A DNA stretch of 64,000 nucleotides from Thermus sp. LT1-2-5 (lineage in GTDB: Bacteria > Deinococcota > Deinococci > Deinococcales > Thermaceae): assembly GCF_040363165.1 (NCBI RefSeq), contig NZ_BSRG01000001.1, forward strand, positions 342,689 through 406,688, written 5' to 3'. Every line of letters starts with the position of its first letter. The first letter of the stretch is position 1. Shown here piece after piece: positions 28,383 to 36,812 of this stretch. The position numbers were made by a program, and so were the translations under genes. The notes under the pieces were generated by a model. That model was not told the origin of the DNA, searched no databases, and saw only the letters and a list, made by a program, of their open reading frames with translations.

Positions 28383-30136
28383 CAGGCCACCTCCTCCCCC
28401 AGGTAAGCGGCCCGCACCAGGGGGTTTTTCTGCACCTCCGCCGGGGTTCCCTCGGCGATCTTCTCCCCGTAGTTCATCACCACCACCCGGTCCGCCAGGC
28501 CCATGATCAGGTCCATGTCGTGGTCCACCAGGAGGAGGGTGTACCCCTCCTTGGCCAGGGCCCGCAGGAGGTGGGCGAGCTCCCGTTTCTCCCCCGCCCT
28601 TAGCCCCGCCCCCGGCTCGTCCAAGAGGAGGACCTCCGCCCCCGAGGCCAGGAGGCGGGCGATCTCCAAAAGCCGTTGCTGCCCCACGGTAAGCCGCTCC
28701 GCCCGCTCCCAGGCCAAGGACTCCAGGCCCACCCGCTTAAGCGCCCGGTAGGCGGTGGCCAGGGCCCGGGCCTCTTCCTTTTTGTGGAGGCCCAAGAGGA
28801 CCCGGAGGAAACCCGAGCGGGTGCGGGCGTGGGTGCCCAAGGCGGTGTTCTCCAGCACGGAGAGCTCGGGGAAGAGGTGGGGGTGCTGGAAGGTGCGCCC
28901 CAGGCCCAGGAGGTGGATGCGGTAGGGGGGAAGCCCCGTCACCTCCTGGCCGAAGAGGAAGACCTTGCCCCCATCGGGGGCCAGGGCCCCGGTGATGAGG
29001 TGGAAGGTGGTGCTCTTCCCCGCCCCGTTGGGGCCGATCAGGGCCAGGATCTCCCCCCGCCGCAAGGCGAAGGAAACCCCGCCCACGGCCAGGAGACCGC
29101 CGAAGGCCTTCTTCAGGTTCTCCACCCGGAGCACCACCTCCCCCTTGGCCCCTTGGGGTGGGGTGAGGGGAAGGGGCTCCGCCTCCGGGAGCCCTTTCGG
29201 CGGCGCAGGGAGCCGGGCGGCCAGGAGGGGCCAAAGCCCCTTGGGGGCCAGGAGGAGGATGAGGGCGAGGATGAGGCCGTAGCCGATGACCTCGTAGTTC
29301 CCCTGCCGGCCCAGGAGAAGGGGGAGGAGGTCCTTGAGCCAATCCTCCAAGCCGGTGAAGAAGGCCGCCCCCAACACCACCCCGGGGATGGTCCCCACCC
29401 CGCCCGCCACCGCCATCACCAGGTACTTGATGGAGGCCTCCAGGGAGAAGGGGGTGGGGTTGACGAAGCGCAGGAAGTGGGCGTACAGGAAGCCGGCAAG
29501 CCCCGCCATGGCTCCCGCCAGGAGGAAGGCCTGGAGGCGGAGGCGCGCCGGCTCCACCCCGAAGCTGGCCGCCGCCAGGGCGTCCCCCCGCAGGGCCAGA
29601 AGGGCCCGGCCCAGGCGGCTAGCCCGCAGGTTGTCCAGGGCCAAAAGGCAGAGGACCAACAGGAAGAGGCTGAAAAGGGCGTAGCGGAAGCCCGTGTCCA
29701 GGGGGAGGCCGAGGAGGTGAAGGGGGGGCAGGTCGGGGATCCCCGTGTGCCCCCCGGTGAGGCCCACCAGGTTCCCCGCCAGGATGTAAAGCGCCACCTG
29801 CCAGGCGATGGTGGAAAGGGGCAGGAAATGGCCTTTAAGCCGCACGGTGAGCCCTCCCAGAACCAGGGCCAGCAGGAGGGAAAGGGCGAGGCCCACAAGG
29901 AGGCCAAGCCAGGGGGAAAGCCCCGCCTTCACCGTGAGGAGGGCGGTGGCGTAGGCCCCCATCCCCATGAAGGCCGCCTGGGCGAAGCTGGTCATCCCCG
30001 CTAGGCCCGTGAGCACGTAGAGGGAAAGGGCCACCAGGGCCGAAAGGGCGAAGAAGTTGAGGAGGGTGAGGTAAAACGGGAACGGAAGGAGCACAACGGG
30101 CAAAAGGAGCAGGAGAAACCAAAGGTAGCGCATCAC
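28382..30136 (-). CDS. LivM-LivG fusion: ABC permease joined to ATPase
   Basis: 584 residues in a single frame. Residues 1 to about 310 are a LivM-type permease: many hydrophobic spans, with GLAGMTSFAQAAFMGMGAYA near 45 and GGVGTIPGVVLGAAFF near 240. Residues about 338-584 are a LivG-type ATPase with Walker A IGPNGAGKSTTFHLITG, the signature region LTVGQQRLLEIARLLASG and Walker B VLLLDEPGAGL. A proline-rich linker (LPAPPKGLPEAEPLPLTPP) joins them. The two subunits are usually encoded separately, so the fusion fixes their stoichiometry. It overlaps livH (4 nt) and abuts livF. Inner membrane. Confidence 0.9.
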   Translation of the reverse strand: MMRYLWFLLLLLPVVLLPFPFYLTLLNFFALSALVALSLYVLTGLAGMTSFAQAAFMGMGAYATALLTVKAGLSPWLGLLVGLALSLLLALVLGGLTVRLKGHFLPLSTIAWQVALYILAGNLVGLTGGHTGIPDLPPLHLLGLPLDTGFRYALFSLFLLVLCLLALDNLRASRLGRALLALRGDALAAASFGVEPARLRLQAFLLAGAMAGLAGFLYAHFLRFVNPTPFSLEASIKYLVMAVAGGVGTIPGVVLGAAFFTGLEDWLKDLLPLLLGRQGNYEVIGYGLILALILLLAPKGLWPLLAARLPAPPKGLPEAEPLPLTPPQGAKGEVVLRVENLKKAFGGLLAVGGVSFALRRGEILALIGPNGAGKSTTFHLITGALAPDGGKVFLFGQEVTGLPPYRIHLLGLGRTFQHPHLFPELSVLENTALGTHARTRSGFLRVLLGLHKKEEARALATAYRALKRVGLESLAWERAERLTVGQQRLLEIARLLASGAEVLLLDEPGAGLRAGEKRELAHLLRALAKEGYTLLLVDHDMDLIMGLADRVVVMNYGEKIAEGTPAEVQKNPLVRAAYLGEEVA

Positions 30137-31110
30137 TCCTCCACCGCCCGCGCCCTAAGGCTTTGGTAGAAGAGGGCGGGCACCAAAAGGAGAAAGACCA
30201 AGGCCTCCTTGTAGGCGCTGGCGAAGAAGCTGGTGAAGCTCTCAAAAAAGCCCACCAAAAGCGCCCCCAAAAAGGCCACCGGGTAGCTGGCCAACCCCCC
30301 CAGGATGGCGGCCACGAAGCCCTTGAGCCCCAACATGAAGCCCATGAAGTAGGCGGCGTTGATGAGGGGGGCGAGGAGCAGGCCAGAAAGCCCCGCCAAA
30401 AGGCTTGCGATGCCAAAGGCCACCATCCCCGCCTCCTCCGGGGAGATGCCGCTCAGCCTGGCCCCAAGCCGGCTCTCCGCCGCAGCCAAAAGGGCCTTCC
30501 CGTAGAGGGAAAACCGGAAGAAGGCGTAGAGGGCCAAAACGCTCAGAAAGGCGAAGAGGAGGACCAAAACCCCCTGCCAGGAAAGGCCCACCGCCACCTC
30601 CCCCTTAAGGAGGGGCTCGGGGCGGAACTGCTCCGGACCGAAGAACACCAGGCCCAGGCCCTGAAAGGCCACGTGAAGGCCCACGGCCATGATGAGGAGG
30701 GAAAGCACCGTGGCCTCCCGCAAAGGCTGGAAGAAGACCCGGTACGTGGCCACCCCCAGATAGACCACCAACAGGACCGCCGCCCCATAGGCCAGGGGCT
30801 TAACGGCCAGGGCGAGGAAAAAGAGGGCGGAAAGCCCCAAGGCCCCAAGGAGGGGCACCCAAGCCCCCCGCCCCCGCGCAACCCCCGCCCAGAGGAGCCC
30901 CAGGGCCACCGCCAGCCCCAGCGTCCCCGGGATCCTCCCCTCCTGGAGCCACACCAGGGAAAGGGGGGCGAACATGAGGAGCTCCCCAATGGGCACGAGG
31001 ATCACCCGGGTCACGGCGAAGACCAGGACCATGGCGATGGCCAAGAGCCCGTAGATGACCCCGTTCTGGAGCCCGTCCAGGAGGAGAAAGCCCAGGATGG
31101 TGGCGTCCAT
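30133..31110 (-). CDS. ABC transporter permease (LivH-like)
   Basis: 325 residues with about eight hydrophobic spans. The N-terminal LLDGLQNGVIYGLLAIAMVL and the conserved cytoplasmic loop AAAESRLGARLSGISPEEAG (the EAA-like coupling loop, about residue 210) are typical of LivH. It pairs with the LivM half of the downstream fusion protein to form the membrane channel. The start lies 3 nt after the stop of the substrate-binding protein gene and the stop overlaps the fusion gene. It lacks about 20 residues of linker found in some LivH proteins, which is within family variation. Confidence 0.88.
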   Translation of the reverse strand: MDATILGFLLLDGLQNGVIYGLLAIAMVLVFAVTRVILVPIGELLMFAPLSLVWLQEGRIPGTLGLAVALGLLWAGVARGRGAWVPLLGALGLSALFFLALAVKPLAYGAAVLLVVYLGVATYRVFFQPLREATVLSLLIMAVGLHVAFQGLGLVFFGPEQFRPEPLLKGEVAVGLSWQGVLVLLFAFLSVLALYAFFRFSLYGKALLAAAESRLGARLSGISPEEAGMVAFGIASLLAGLSGLLLAPLINAAYFMGFMLGLKGFVAAILGGLASYPVAFLGALLVGFFESFTSFFASAYKEALVFLLLVPALFYQSLRARAVEE

Positions 31111-31113
31111 GGC

Positions 31114-32286
31114 TTAGCGGAAGGTGCGCTCCAGCTTCCAGCGGCCTCCCTCCACCCGGACCATCACCGCGGCGTCCTCGAAGCGGAGGCCCAGGTGGTC
31201 CTCCTTGGTGAAGGTGAAGACCCCGTGGGTGGCCACCAGGTTCCTCGTGGCCTCGATCTCGTCCCGCAAGGCGGCGCGGAAGGCGGCCAGGTCCTTATCC
31301 GCGTCGGCCCGCTTCAGGGCCCGCTCCAAGGCGGGGCGCAGGATGAGCCAAGCGTCCCAGGCATGGGCGCCAAAGGTGGAGTAGCTTCCGATACCGTACT
31401 TCGCCTCGTAGCGCTGGATGTAGTCCAGGGCCACCCGCTTGGAGGGGAAGGTGCCGGGAAGCTGCTCCGCCACCAGGATGGGCCCGGCGGGAAGCAGGGT
31501 GCCCTCCACGTCCTTGCCCCCCACCCGCAGGAAGTCGGGGTTCGCCACCCCGTGGGTCTGGTAGATGAGGCCCCCGTAGCCCCGCTCCTTCAGGGTGCGC
31601 TGGGGCAGCACCGCCGGGGTGCCGCTCGCCCCGATCAGGACGGCGTCGGGCCGGCGGGCGATGATCCTGAGTGCCTGCCCGGTGACGCTGGTATCGCTGC
31701 TGTTGTAGCGCTCGCTCGCCACCACCTGGAGCCCCTTGGCCTTGGCCTCCGCCTCAAAGAAGCGGGCCCAGCCCTCCCCGTAGGCGTCGTTGAAGCCGAT
31801 GTACCCCACGGTCTTCACACCCCTGGCCGCCATGTCCACCACGATGGCCCGGGCCATGAGCTCCTCCGTCTGGGGGGTCTTGAAGACCCAGAAGCGCTGG
31901 GCGTCCACCGGGTGGATGATGTCCTTGCTGGCGGCTAAGGAGATCATGGGCACCTTGGCCTCCGCCACCACGGGGATCATGCCCAAGGAGGCGGGGGTGG
32001 TGGTGGTGCCCACGATGGCCACGGCGTCCTCCTCCACCAGCCGCCGGGTGTTCCGCACCGCCTGGGTGGTGTCCGAGGCGTCGTCCAGAATGACGAACTG
32101 CACCTTCCGCCCCGCCACGCCCCCCTGGCGGTCCAGAAGCTCTTGCAGCATGAGGAAGGTGTTGCGCTCGGGGATGCCCAAGGAGGCGGCGCGCCCCGTG
32201 GCCGAGACCACCACCCCCACCTTCAAGACCCCCTGGGCCCAAGCGGAAAGGGCCAGGGCCAAGGCTACCGCTAACCAACGCTTCAT
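31114..32286 (-). CDS. ABC transporter substrate-binding protein (LivK/HAAT family)
   Basis: 390 residues. A short signal peptide (MKRWLAVALALALSAWAQG) precedes a periplasmic type I binding fold that begins VLKVGVVVSATGRAASLG. FVILDDASDTTQAVRNTRRL (about residue 65) is the common LivK/HAAT motif. No lipoprotein cysteine, so probably soluble in the periplasm. First gene of the liv-paa operon: a ribosome binding site (GGAGGT) lies 5-6 nt before the start and a promoter/operator region lies upstream at 32328-32385. The ligand is unknown; the neighbouring paaK, paaI and hpa genes argue for an aromatic acid such as phenylacetate. Confidence 0.87.
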   Translation of the reverse strand: MKRWLAVALALALSAWAQGVLKVGVVVSATGRAASLGIPERNTFLMLQELLDRQGGVAGRKVQFVILDDASDTTQAVRNTRRLVEEDAVAIVGTTTTPASLGMIPVVAEAKVPMISLAASKDIIHPVDAQRFWVFKTPQTEELMARAIVVDMAARGVKTVGYIGFNDAYGEGWARFFEAEAKAKGLQVVASERYNSSDTSVTGQALRIIARRPDAVLIGASGTPAVLPQRTLKERGYGGLIYQTHGVANPDFLRVGGKDVEGTLLPAGPILVAEQLPGTFPSKRVALDYIQRYEAKYGIGSYSTFGAHAWDAWLILRPALERALKRADADKDLAAFRAALRDEIEATRNLVATHGVFTFTKEDHLGLRFEDAAVMVRVEGGRWKLERTFR

Positions 32287-32327
32287 CCTTTACCTCCTTT
32301 TCCCACCGGGCGTGGCCCGGATTGGGT

Positions 32328-32385
32328 CTAACGAACACTCGTTTGGTTCGGCCTCCAGTTTAGAAAGGGACCTTTGTCCCGTCAA
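32328..32385 (-). promoter_or_regulatory. Promoter and TetR-type operator of the liv-paa operon
   Basis: Reading the minus strand, a -35 TTGACG (32385-32380), 17-bp spacer and -10 TAAACT (32362-32357) form a good sigma-70 promoter. Directly downstream an inverted repeat, CTAACG-N6-CGTTTG (32345-32328 in + coordinates, symmetric), would cover about +5 to +22. Paired AACG/CGTT half-sites are typical of TetR-family operators such as those of PaaR-type repressors. The regulator gene itself is not in the window. Confidence 0.6.
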
Positions 32386-32406
32386 GCCCCGGGGTAGGAC
32401 CGGGGC
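32386..32406 (-). terminator. Hairpin after hpaD, abutting the liv promoter
   Basis: GCCCCGG (32386-32392) pairs with CCGGGGC (32400-32406) around a 7-nt loop, starting 2-3 nt after the hpaD stop. It has no proper U-tract; the following bases on the minus strand are TTGACG, the -35 of the liv promoter. It may end hpa transcription weakly. Confidence 0.45.
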
Positions 32407-32408
32407 CT

Positions 32409-33368
32409 TTAGGTCACGTGCTCGGGAAGGCCCAAGAGGGCGGGGCTTTGGGTGGGTACCGGGTTGCCCTCGAGGTCCACCAGGAGGCTTCCCTCCAAAA
32501 ACCAGCTCTTGGGGGTGCGGTGGCCCCAGAGGGTCTGGCGCCTGGGGTCGTTGAGGCTCCAGCGCACCGGGGGCAGGTCGGGGTCCACGGTGAGGTAGTC
32601 AGAGGTGTAGAGCTCCACCCGGTGCCCATCGGGGTCCCTTAGGTAGAGGAACATGGCGTTGGAGATGCCGTGCCGCCCCGGGCCCCGTTCGATGGCGTCC
32701 GTGCGCCGGGCCCCCGCCAGGATGTCCGCCGCCCGGATCACCGCCATGGGGTCGGGAAGCCAGTAGGCGAGGTGGTGGAGCCTGGGGCCTTCCCCGTTGG
32801 TGAAGGCCACGTCGTGCACGTTCCCCTTGCGGTGGAGCCAGCTCGCCCAAAGCCGACCCTCTTCGTCCTCCGTGTACTCCGTCAGGCGGAAGCCAAGGAC
32901 CTCCTGGTAATAGCGGGTGGCCCGGCCCACCTCCGGGGCGAAGAGGTTCACGTGGTCGATGCGCAAAATCCCGGGCCCCCGGTGGAGGTGGTACTCCTGG
33001 AGCATGCGGGGAAGCTTCTCCGCCTGGAAGTAAAAGGCCAAGGGGTAGCCGAAGGGGTCCTGCACCCGGAGGACCCGGGGCCTCCCCCAGTCCGCCTCGA
33101 GGCGGTGGGCAAGCCCCTCCTTACGGGCCCAGGCCAAAGCCTCCTCCAAGCCCTCCTCCGAATCCACCTTGAAGCCGAGGGCGGCCACCGCAGCCCGGGG
33201 GGCCTCGGTGAGCTTCAGGCTCCACTCCCGCTCCTCGTAGCCCCTAAGGTAGGCCGCCTTCCCTTCCCGCCTTTCCAGAAGCATCCCCAAAAGCCCCTGG
33301 TAGAACTCCAGGCTCCGCTCCAGGTCCTGGACCCAAAGCTCTAGGAAACCTACCCTCACGATGGCCAT
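32409..33368 (-). CDS. hpaD: 3,4-dihydroxyphenylacetate 2,3-dioxygenase
   Basis: 319 residues from the ATG at 33368 (MAIVRVGFLELWVQDLERS). A type I extradiol dioxygenase made of two vicinal-oxygen-chelate modules. Metal ligands are visible as His in RIDHVNLFAPEVG (about 155), His in RLHHLAYWLPD (about 214) and Glu in DGHRVELYTSDY (about 266), the 2-His-1-Glu triad. It opens the ring of homoprotocatechuate to 5-carboxymethyl-2-hydroxymuconate semialdehyde using O2 and Fe(II) or Mn(II). Last gene of the hpa operon, overlapping hpaC by 13 nt. Length agrees with the homoprotocatechuate dioxygenase family (about 320-365). Confidence 0.92.
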   Translation of the reverse strand: MAIVRVGFLELWVQDLERSLEFYQGLLGMLLERREGKAAYLRGYEEREWSLKLTEAPRAAVAALGFKVDSEEGLEEALAWARKEGLAHRLEADWGRPRVLRVQDPFGYPLAFYFQAEKLPRMLQEYHLHRGPGILRIDHVNLFAPEVGRATRYYQEVLGFRLTEYTEDEEGRLWASWLHRKGNVHDVAFTNGEGPRLHHLAYWLPDPMAVIRAADILAGARRTDAIERGPGRHGISNAMFLYLRDPDGHRVELYTSDYLTVDPDLPPVRWSLNDPRRQTLWGHRTPKSWFLEGSLLVDLEGNPVPTQSPALLGLPEHVT

Positions 33369-33805
33369 ACCAGCCTCCTGTAGCCGCGGGCGAAGTAGAG
33401 GAGGGGGGGGCCCATCTCCCCAAGCTCCACCTCCTCCACCCGCCCCACCACGATCCGGTGGTCCCCGCCGGGGTAGAGGGCCTCCAGGCGGCACCGGAGC
33501 ACCGCCAAGGCCCCCTCTACCCTTCCCTCCACCAAGCCCACCCCCTCCCTGGGCCTGCCGGCGAAGTGCTCGGCGACCCCCTCCTGCCCTTCCCGAAGGA
33601 GGCTCACGCTGAAGGCCCCCGCTTTCTCCAGGAGGGGCAAAAGCTTCGCCCGCTCGCTCACCGCCAGGGCCACCAGGGGGGGCTCGAGGCTCAAGGACAT
33701 GAAGGCGGTGGCGGTCATGCCCCGCTCCTCCTCCCCCGCCCTCGCCGCCACCACGGTGACGCCGCTGGCGAAGCGGCTGAGCGCCTCCTTGAAGGCCTCC
33801 CTCAC
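33356..33805 (-). CDS. hpaC: 4-hydroxyphenylacetate 3-monooxygenase, flavin reductase component
   Basis: 149 residues. A small flavin reductase of the HpaC/flavin reductase-like fold: RFASGVTVVAARAG (residues 11-24), GMTATAFMSLSLEPPLVALA (residues 29-48) and GGDHRIVVGRVEEVE (the conserved GDH motif, about residue 113). It supplies reduced FAD or FMN from NAD(P)H to the oxygenase HpaB. The start overlaps the hpaB stop by 4 nt and its 3' end overlaps hpaD by 13 nt, consistent with co-translation of the two-component monooxygenase. Confidence 0.92.
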   Translation of the reverse strand: MREAFKEALSRFASGVTVVAARAGEEERGMTATAFMSLSLEPPLVALAVSERAKLLPLLEKAGAFSVSLLREGQEGVAEHFAGRPREGVGLVEGRVEGALAVLRCRLEALYPGGDHRIVVGRVEEVELGEMGPPLLYFARGYRRLVWPS

Positions 33806-35253
33806 GCCCGCACCTCCGAGAAGACCTCGAGGCTCGCCTGGAGGAAGGTGCGGATGCGCTCCTTGTAGGGTTCCTTATCGTAAACCTGGTAGAGGGTTTG
33901 GTACATGCGCACGGGGTCGCCGAAGAAGAAGCGCTCGTAAAGCTCCTGACGGGCCCCGAAGCCGGAGAGGGTCATGTCCCAGGCCAGGCGGAAGAGGGCC
34001 ACCCGCTCCCGGGCCTCCAGGGTGGCCCCTTGCAGGTACTTGTCCAGAAGGGGGGCCAGGGGGCCTTTGAAGTCCTTTTCGGAAGGGAGGGTGATGAGGC
34101 CCGAGGCCCCGATCTGCTCCAGGATCTCCCGGATCCTGGGGTAGAGCCTGGGGTAGAGGTTCCGCGCCCCGTCCAGGGCCTTGCGGTCCGGAACCAGGAG
34201 GCCGTAGGCGTTCTCCTTGGCCTCCTCCTCCGCCCGGGTCCAGAAGGCGCGCATGGCCTCGAGGTAAACGATGATCTCGGCGATCTTCTCCTGCACGTGG
34301 CCGTAGGCGTCGGCCCCGATCCCCTCCGCCATCAGGGCGGCCACCCCCAAGAAGGCCTCCGTCTTGGCGGTCTTCAGGGCCACCACCTGGTGGGCCATGT
34401 GGTGTAAAGCCCCCGTCTGGGCGTAGGCGTTGTTGCAAAGCTCCACGTTCCCCAGGATGAAGACCCGCTCCCAAGGCACCAGGACGTCGTCGAAGATGAC
34501 CAGGCAGTCCATCTCCTCCAGGCGGCTGGAAAGGGGGTAATCGAAGGGGCTATCCCCCCCCACCAGGGCTTCCCGGCAGACGAAGTGGAGCCCCGGGGTG
34601 GCGGTGGGGAGGGCGAAGGCGATGGCGTACTTCTCGCTCCCCGGCCCCTCTTTGAGGAGGGTGGAGGGGAAGATCAAGACCTCGTCCGCCAGAGGAAAGG
34701 TGGCGGTCATCCTAGCCCCCCGCACCACGATGCCCTTTTCCGTCTGCCGCACCACCCCCACGGGGATGTAGGGGTCGGGCTGGGCGGAAGGGGGTTTGGC
34801 CCGGTTCACCTGGGGGTTGGTGAGGGCGTGGGTGGTGGCCAGGTCCTGGTCCCGGAGGTAGGTGTAGTAGTTTCGAACGTTCTCGGCGAACTCCCCGAAG
34901 TAGTCGGCGCTGGCGGCATAGGCCATGACCACGGCGTTCAGGTAGTCCGGGCTCCGGCCCATCATGCCCAGGTTCTGGTCCGCCCAGAGCTTGTAGGCCT
35001 GGCCCCGCTTCTTGAGGTCCTCCTTGCTCCTCGGGACGAGGAAGCTCATGCCGTGGCGCCTGCCCCCCTCCTCGTAGGTGAGGACCTCCCGGAAGCGGGG
35101 GTCGTGCTGCAGGTCGTAAAGGGCGGCCATGGTGCGCGCGATGCCCCGGAAGACGGGATGGGTGGTGGGGTCTTCCACCTTCTCCCCCTTGTACCAGAGG
35201 TTAGGGGGTCTTTCCCGTAGAGCTTCCAAGTATTCCGCTCCTGTCCGTGCCAC
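33802..35253 (-). CDS. hpaB: 4-hydroxyphenylacetate 3-monooxygenase, oxygenase component
   Basis: 483 residues. It hydroxylates 4-hydroxyphenylacetate at C3 with reduced flavin and O2. N-terminal MARTGAEYLEALRERPPNLWYKGEKVEDPT, given here in outline only, has the family's TGxEYLExLR opening. HPVFRGIARTMAALYDLQHD, RMTATFPLADEVLIFP and the acyl-CoA dehydrogenase-like helices around GALHHMAHQVVALKTAKTEA are also conserved. Length matches the Thermus enzyme type (about 480). There is an 11-nt gap after hpaE and a 4-nt overlap with hpaC. Confidence 0.94.
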   Translation of the reverse strand: MARTGAEYLEALRERPPNLWYKGEKVEDPTTHPVFRGIARTMAALYDLQHDPRFREVLTYEEGGRRHGMSFLVPRSKEDLKKRGQAYKLWADQNLGMMGRSPDYLNAVVMAYAASADYFGEFAENVRNYYTYLRDQDLATTHALTNPQVNRAKPPSAQPDPYIPVGVVRQTEKGIVVRGARMTATFPLADEVLIFPSTLLKEGPGSEKYAIAFALPTATPGLHFVCREALVGGDSPFDYPLSSRLEEMDCLVIFDDVLVPWERVFILGNVELCNNAYAQTGALHHMAHQVVALKTAKTEAFLGVAALMAEGIGADAYGHVQEKIAEIIVYLEAMRAFWTRAEEEAKENAYGLLVPDRKALDGARNLYPRLYPRIREILEQIGASGLITLPSEKDFKGPLAPLLDKYLQGATLEARERVALFRLAWDMTLSGFGARQELYERFFFGDPVRMYQTLYQVYDKEPYKERIRTFLQASLEVFSEVRA

Positions 35254-35264
35254 TTCGCACCTCC

Positions 35265-36812
35265 TTACTTGCCAAACCTGGGAATGTGGGGGGGGCGCAA
35301 GGGGAGGGCCACGCTCTTGAGGTCGGTGTAGAACTCCAGGGCGTAGTGCCCCCCTTCCCGGCGGTCCCCGCTTTGCTTCACCCCGCCGAAGGGCGTGGGC
35401 AGGTGGCGCACGTTGTGGCTGTTCAGGTAGACCATCCCCGCCTCCAGCTCCAGGGCCAAGCGGTGGGCCCGTTCCAGGTCGCGGGTGAAGACGTAGGCGG
35501 CGAGGCCGTATTTGGTGTCGTTCGCCTTCCTTAGGGCGTCCTCCTCGTCCTTGAAGGGGATGGCCACCAAGACGGGCCCGAAGATCTCCTCTTGGGCGAT
35601 TTTCATGGCGTTCTCCCCCACGAAGAGGGTGGGCTCCAGGTAGTTGCCCGAGGAGAGGTCCTCCCCGCGGAAGGAGCGAGCGGCCCGCCTGCCCCCCGCA
35701 AGGAGCCTGGCCCCCTCCTCGAGGCCCACCCGGACGTAGCCCAAGACCCGCTCCAGGTGCTCCGGGTGGATGAGGGGCCCCACCTCCGTCTCGGGGTCCA
35801 AGGGGTGGCCCACCCGGATGGCCTTGGCCCTTTCCGCCACCTTCCCCACGAAGTCCTCAAAGATGCGCTCCTCCACCAAAAGCCGGGAGCTTGCCGTGCA
35901 CCGCTCCCCGTTGAAGGAGTAGACCTGGAAGACCACCGCATCCAAGGCCCTCTCCAAGTCGGCGTCGGCGAAGACCAAAGCCGGGCTCTTCCCGCCTAGC
36001 TCCAGGGAAAGCCGCTTGAGGTGGCGGGCGGCGTTTTGCATCACGATCTTGCCCGTTTCCGTTTCCCCGGTGAGGGTGAGGAGGGGGACCAGGGGGTGGG
36101 CCACCAAGGCCGCCCCCGCCTCCTCCCCGAAGCCCTGGACCAGGTTGAAGACCCCGGGGGGCAGGTCCGCCTCCTGGAGGATCTCGGCGAGCTTCGTGGC
36201 GGTAAAGGGGCTCCACTCCGCCGGCTTCAGGACCACGGTGTCCCCGAAGGCCAAGGCGGGGGCGATGCGCCAGGTGGAAAGCATCAGGGGAGCGTTCCAG
36301 GGGGTGATGATCCCCACGGGGCCCGCAGGGAGGCGGAGGGCGTAGTAGAGCCAATCCCGGTCCACGGGGAAGGTGCGGTCCTCCATGGCGTGCTCGGCGT
36401 ACTCGGCGTAGAAGGCGAAGTTCTCCGCCGCCCGCGCCACCTGGGCCCGCACGATGCGGAGGACCTGGCCCGCATCCAGGCACTCCATCACCGCAAGCTC
36501 GTCGGCGTGCTTCTCTATGAGCTCGGCGATCCTTAGGAGGTAGCGCTTCCGCTCCCGGGCCTTGGTGCGGCTCCATTTTTGAAAGGCCTCGTGGGCCGCC
36601 CGAGCCGCCTTGTCCACCTCTTTTTCCCCGCCCCGGGCGGCGTAGCCCAGAACCTCGTTGCTGGCAGGGTCCAAGGAGGGGAAGGTCTCCCCGCTTTCCG
36701 AGGGAACGAAGGCCCCGGCGATGTAGTGCAGGGCGGGCTTCTCCTTTAGGCGCTGCCGCACCGCCTCGATGGTTTCCCATGGGATGCCGGCCACGGCGTC
36801 GGCGTACCTCAT
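35265..36812 (-). CDS. hpaE: 5-carboxymethyl-2-hydroxymuconate semialdehyde dehydrogenase
   Basis: 515 residues, aldehyde dehydrogenase superfamily. Conserved GIITPWNAPLMLSTWRIAPA (about 165), VLKPAEWSPFTA, the general base Glu in LSLELGGKSPALVF (about 270), the nucleophile Cys in NGERCTASSRLLVEE (about 304) and EEIFGPVLVAIPF (about 405). It oxidises the HpaD product to 5-carboxymethyl-2-hydroxymuconate with NAD. The start overlaps hpaG by 4 nt. Assignment to HpaE rather than another aldehyde dehydrogenase rests on its length and its place inside the hpa operon. Confidence 0.92.
   Translation of the reverse strand: MRYADAVAGIPWETIEAVRQRLKEKPALHYIAGAFVPSESGETFPSLDPASNEVLGYAARGGEKEVDKAARAAHEAFQKWSRTKARERKRYLLRIAELIEKHADELAVMECLDAGQVLRIVRAQVARAAENFAFYAEYAEHAMEDRTFPVDRDWLYYALRLPAGPVGIITPWNAPLMLSTWRIAPALAFGDTVVLKPAEWSPFTATKLAEILQEADLPPGVFNLVQGFGEEAGAALVAHPLVPLLTLTGETETGKIVMQNAARHLKRLSLELGGKSPALVFADADLERALDAVVFQVYSFNGERCTASSRLLVEERIFEDFVGKVAERAKAIRVGHPLDPETEVGPLIHPEHLERVLGYVRVGLEEGARLLAGGRRAARSFRGEDLSSGNYLEPTLFVGENAMKIAQEEIFGPVLVAIPFKDEEDALRKANDTKYGLAAYVFTRDLERAHRLALELEAGMVYLNSHNVRHLPTPFGGVKQSGDRREGGHYALEFYTDLKSVALPLRPPHIPRFGK

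Noticed and set aside
30163..31938. 591-codon plus-strand frame opposite livH and the binding-protein gene
   Set aside because: Mostly His, Gln, Gly and Pro from reversed GC-rich codons; the minus-strand genes have diagnostic motifs and tight overlaps.
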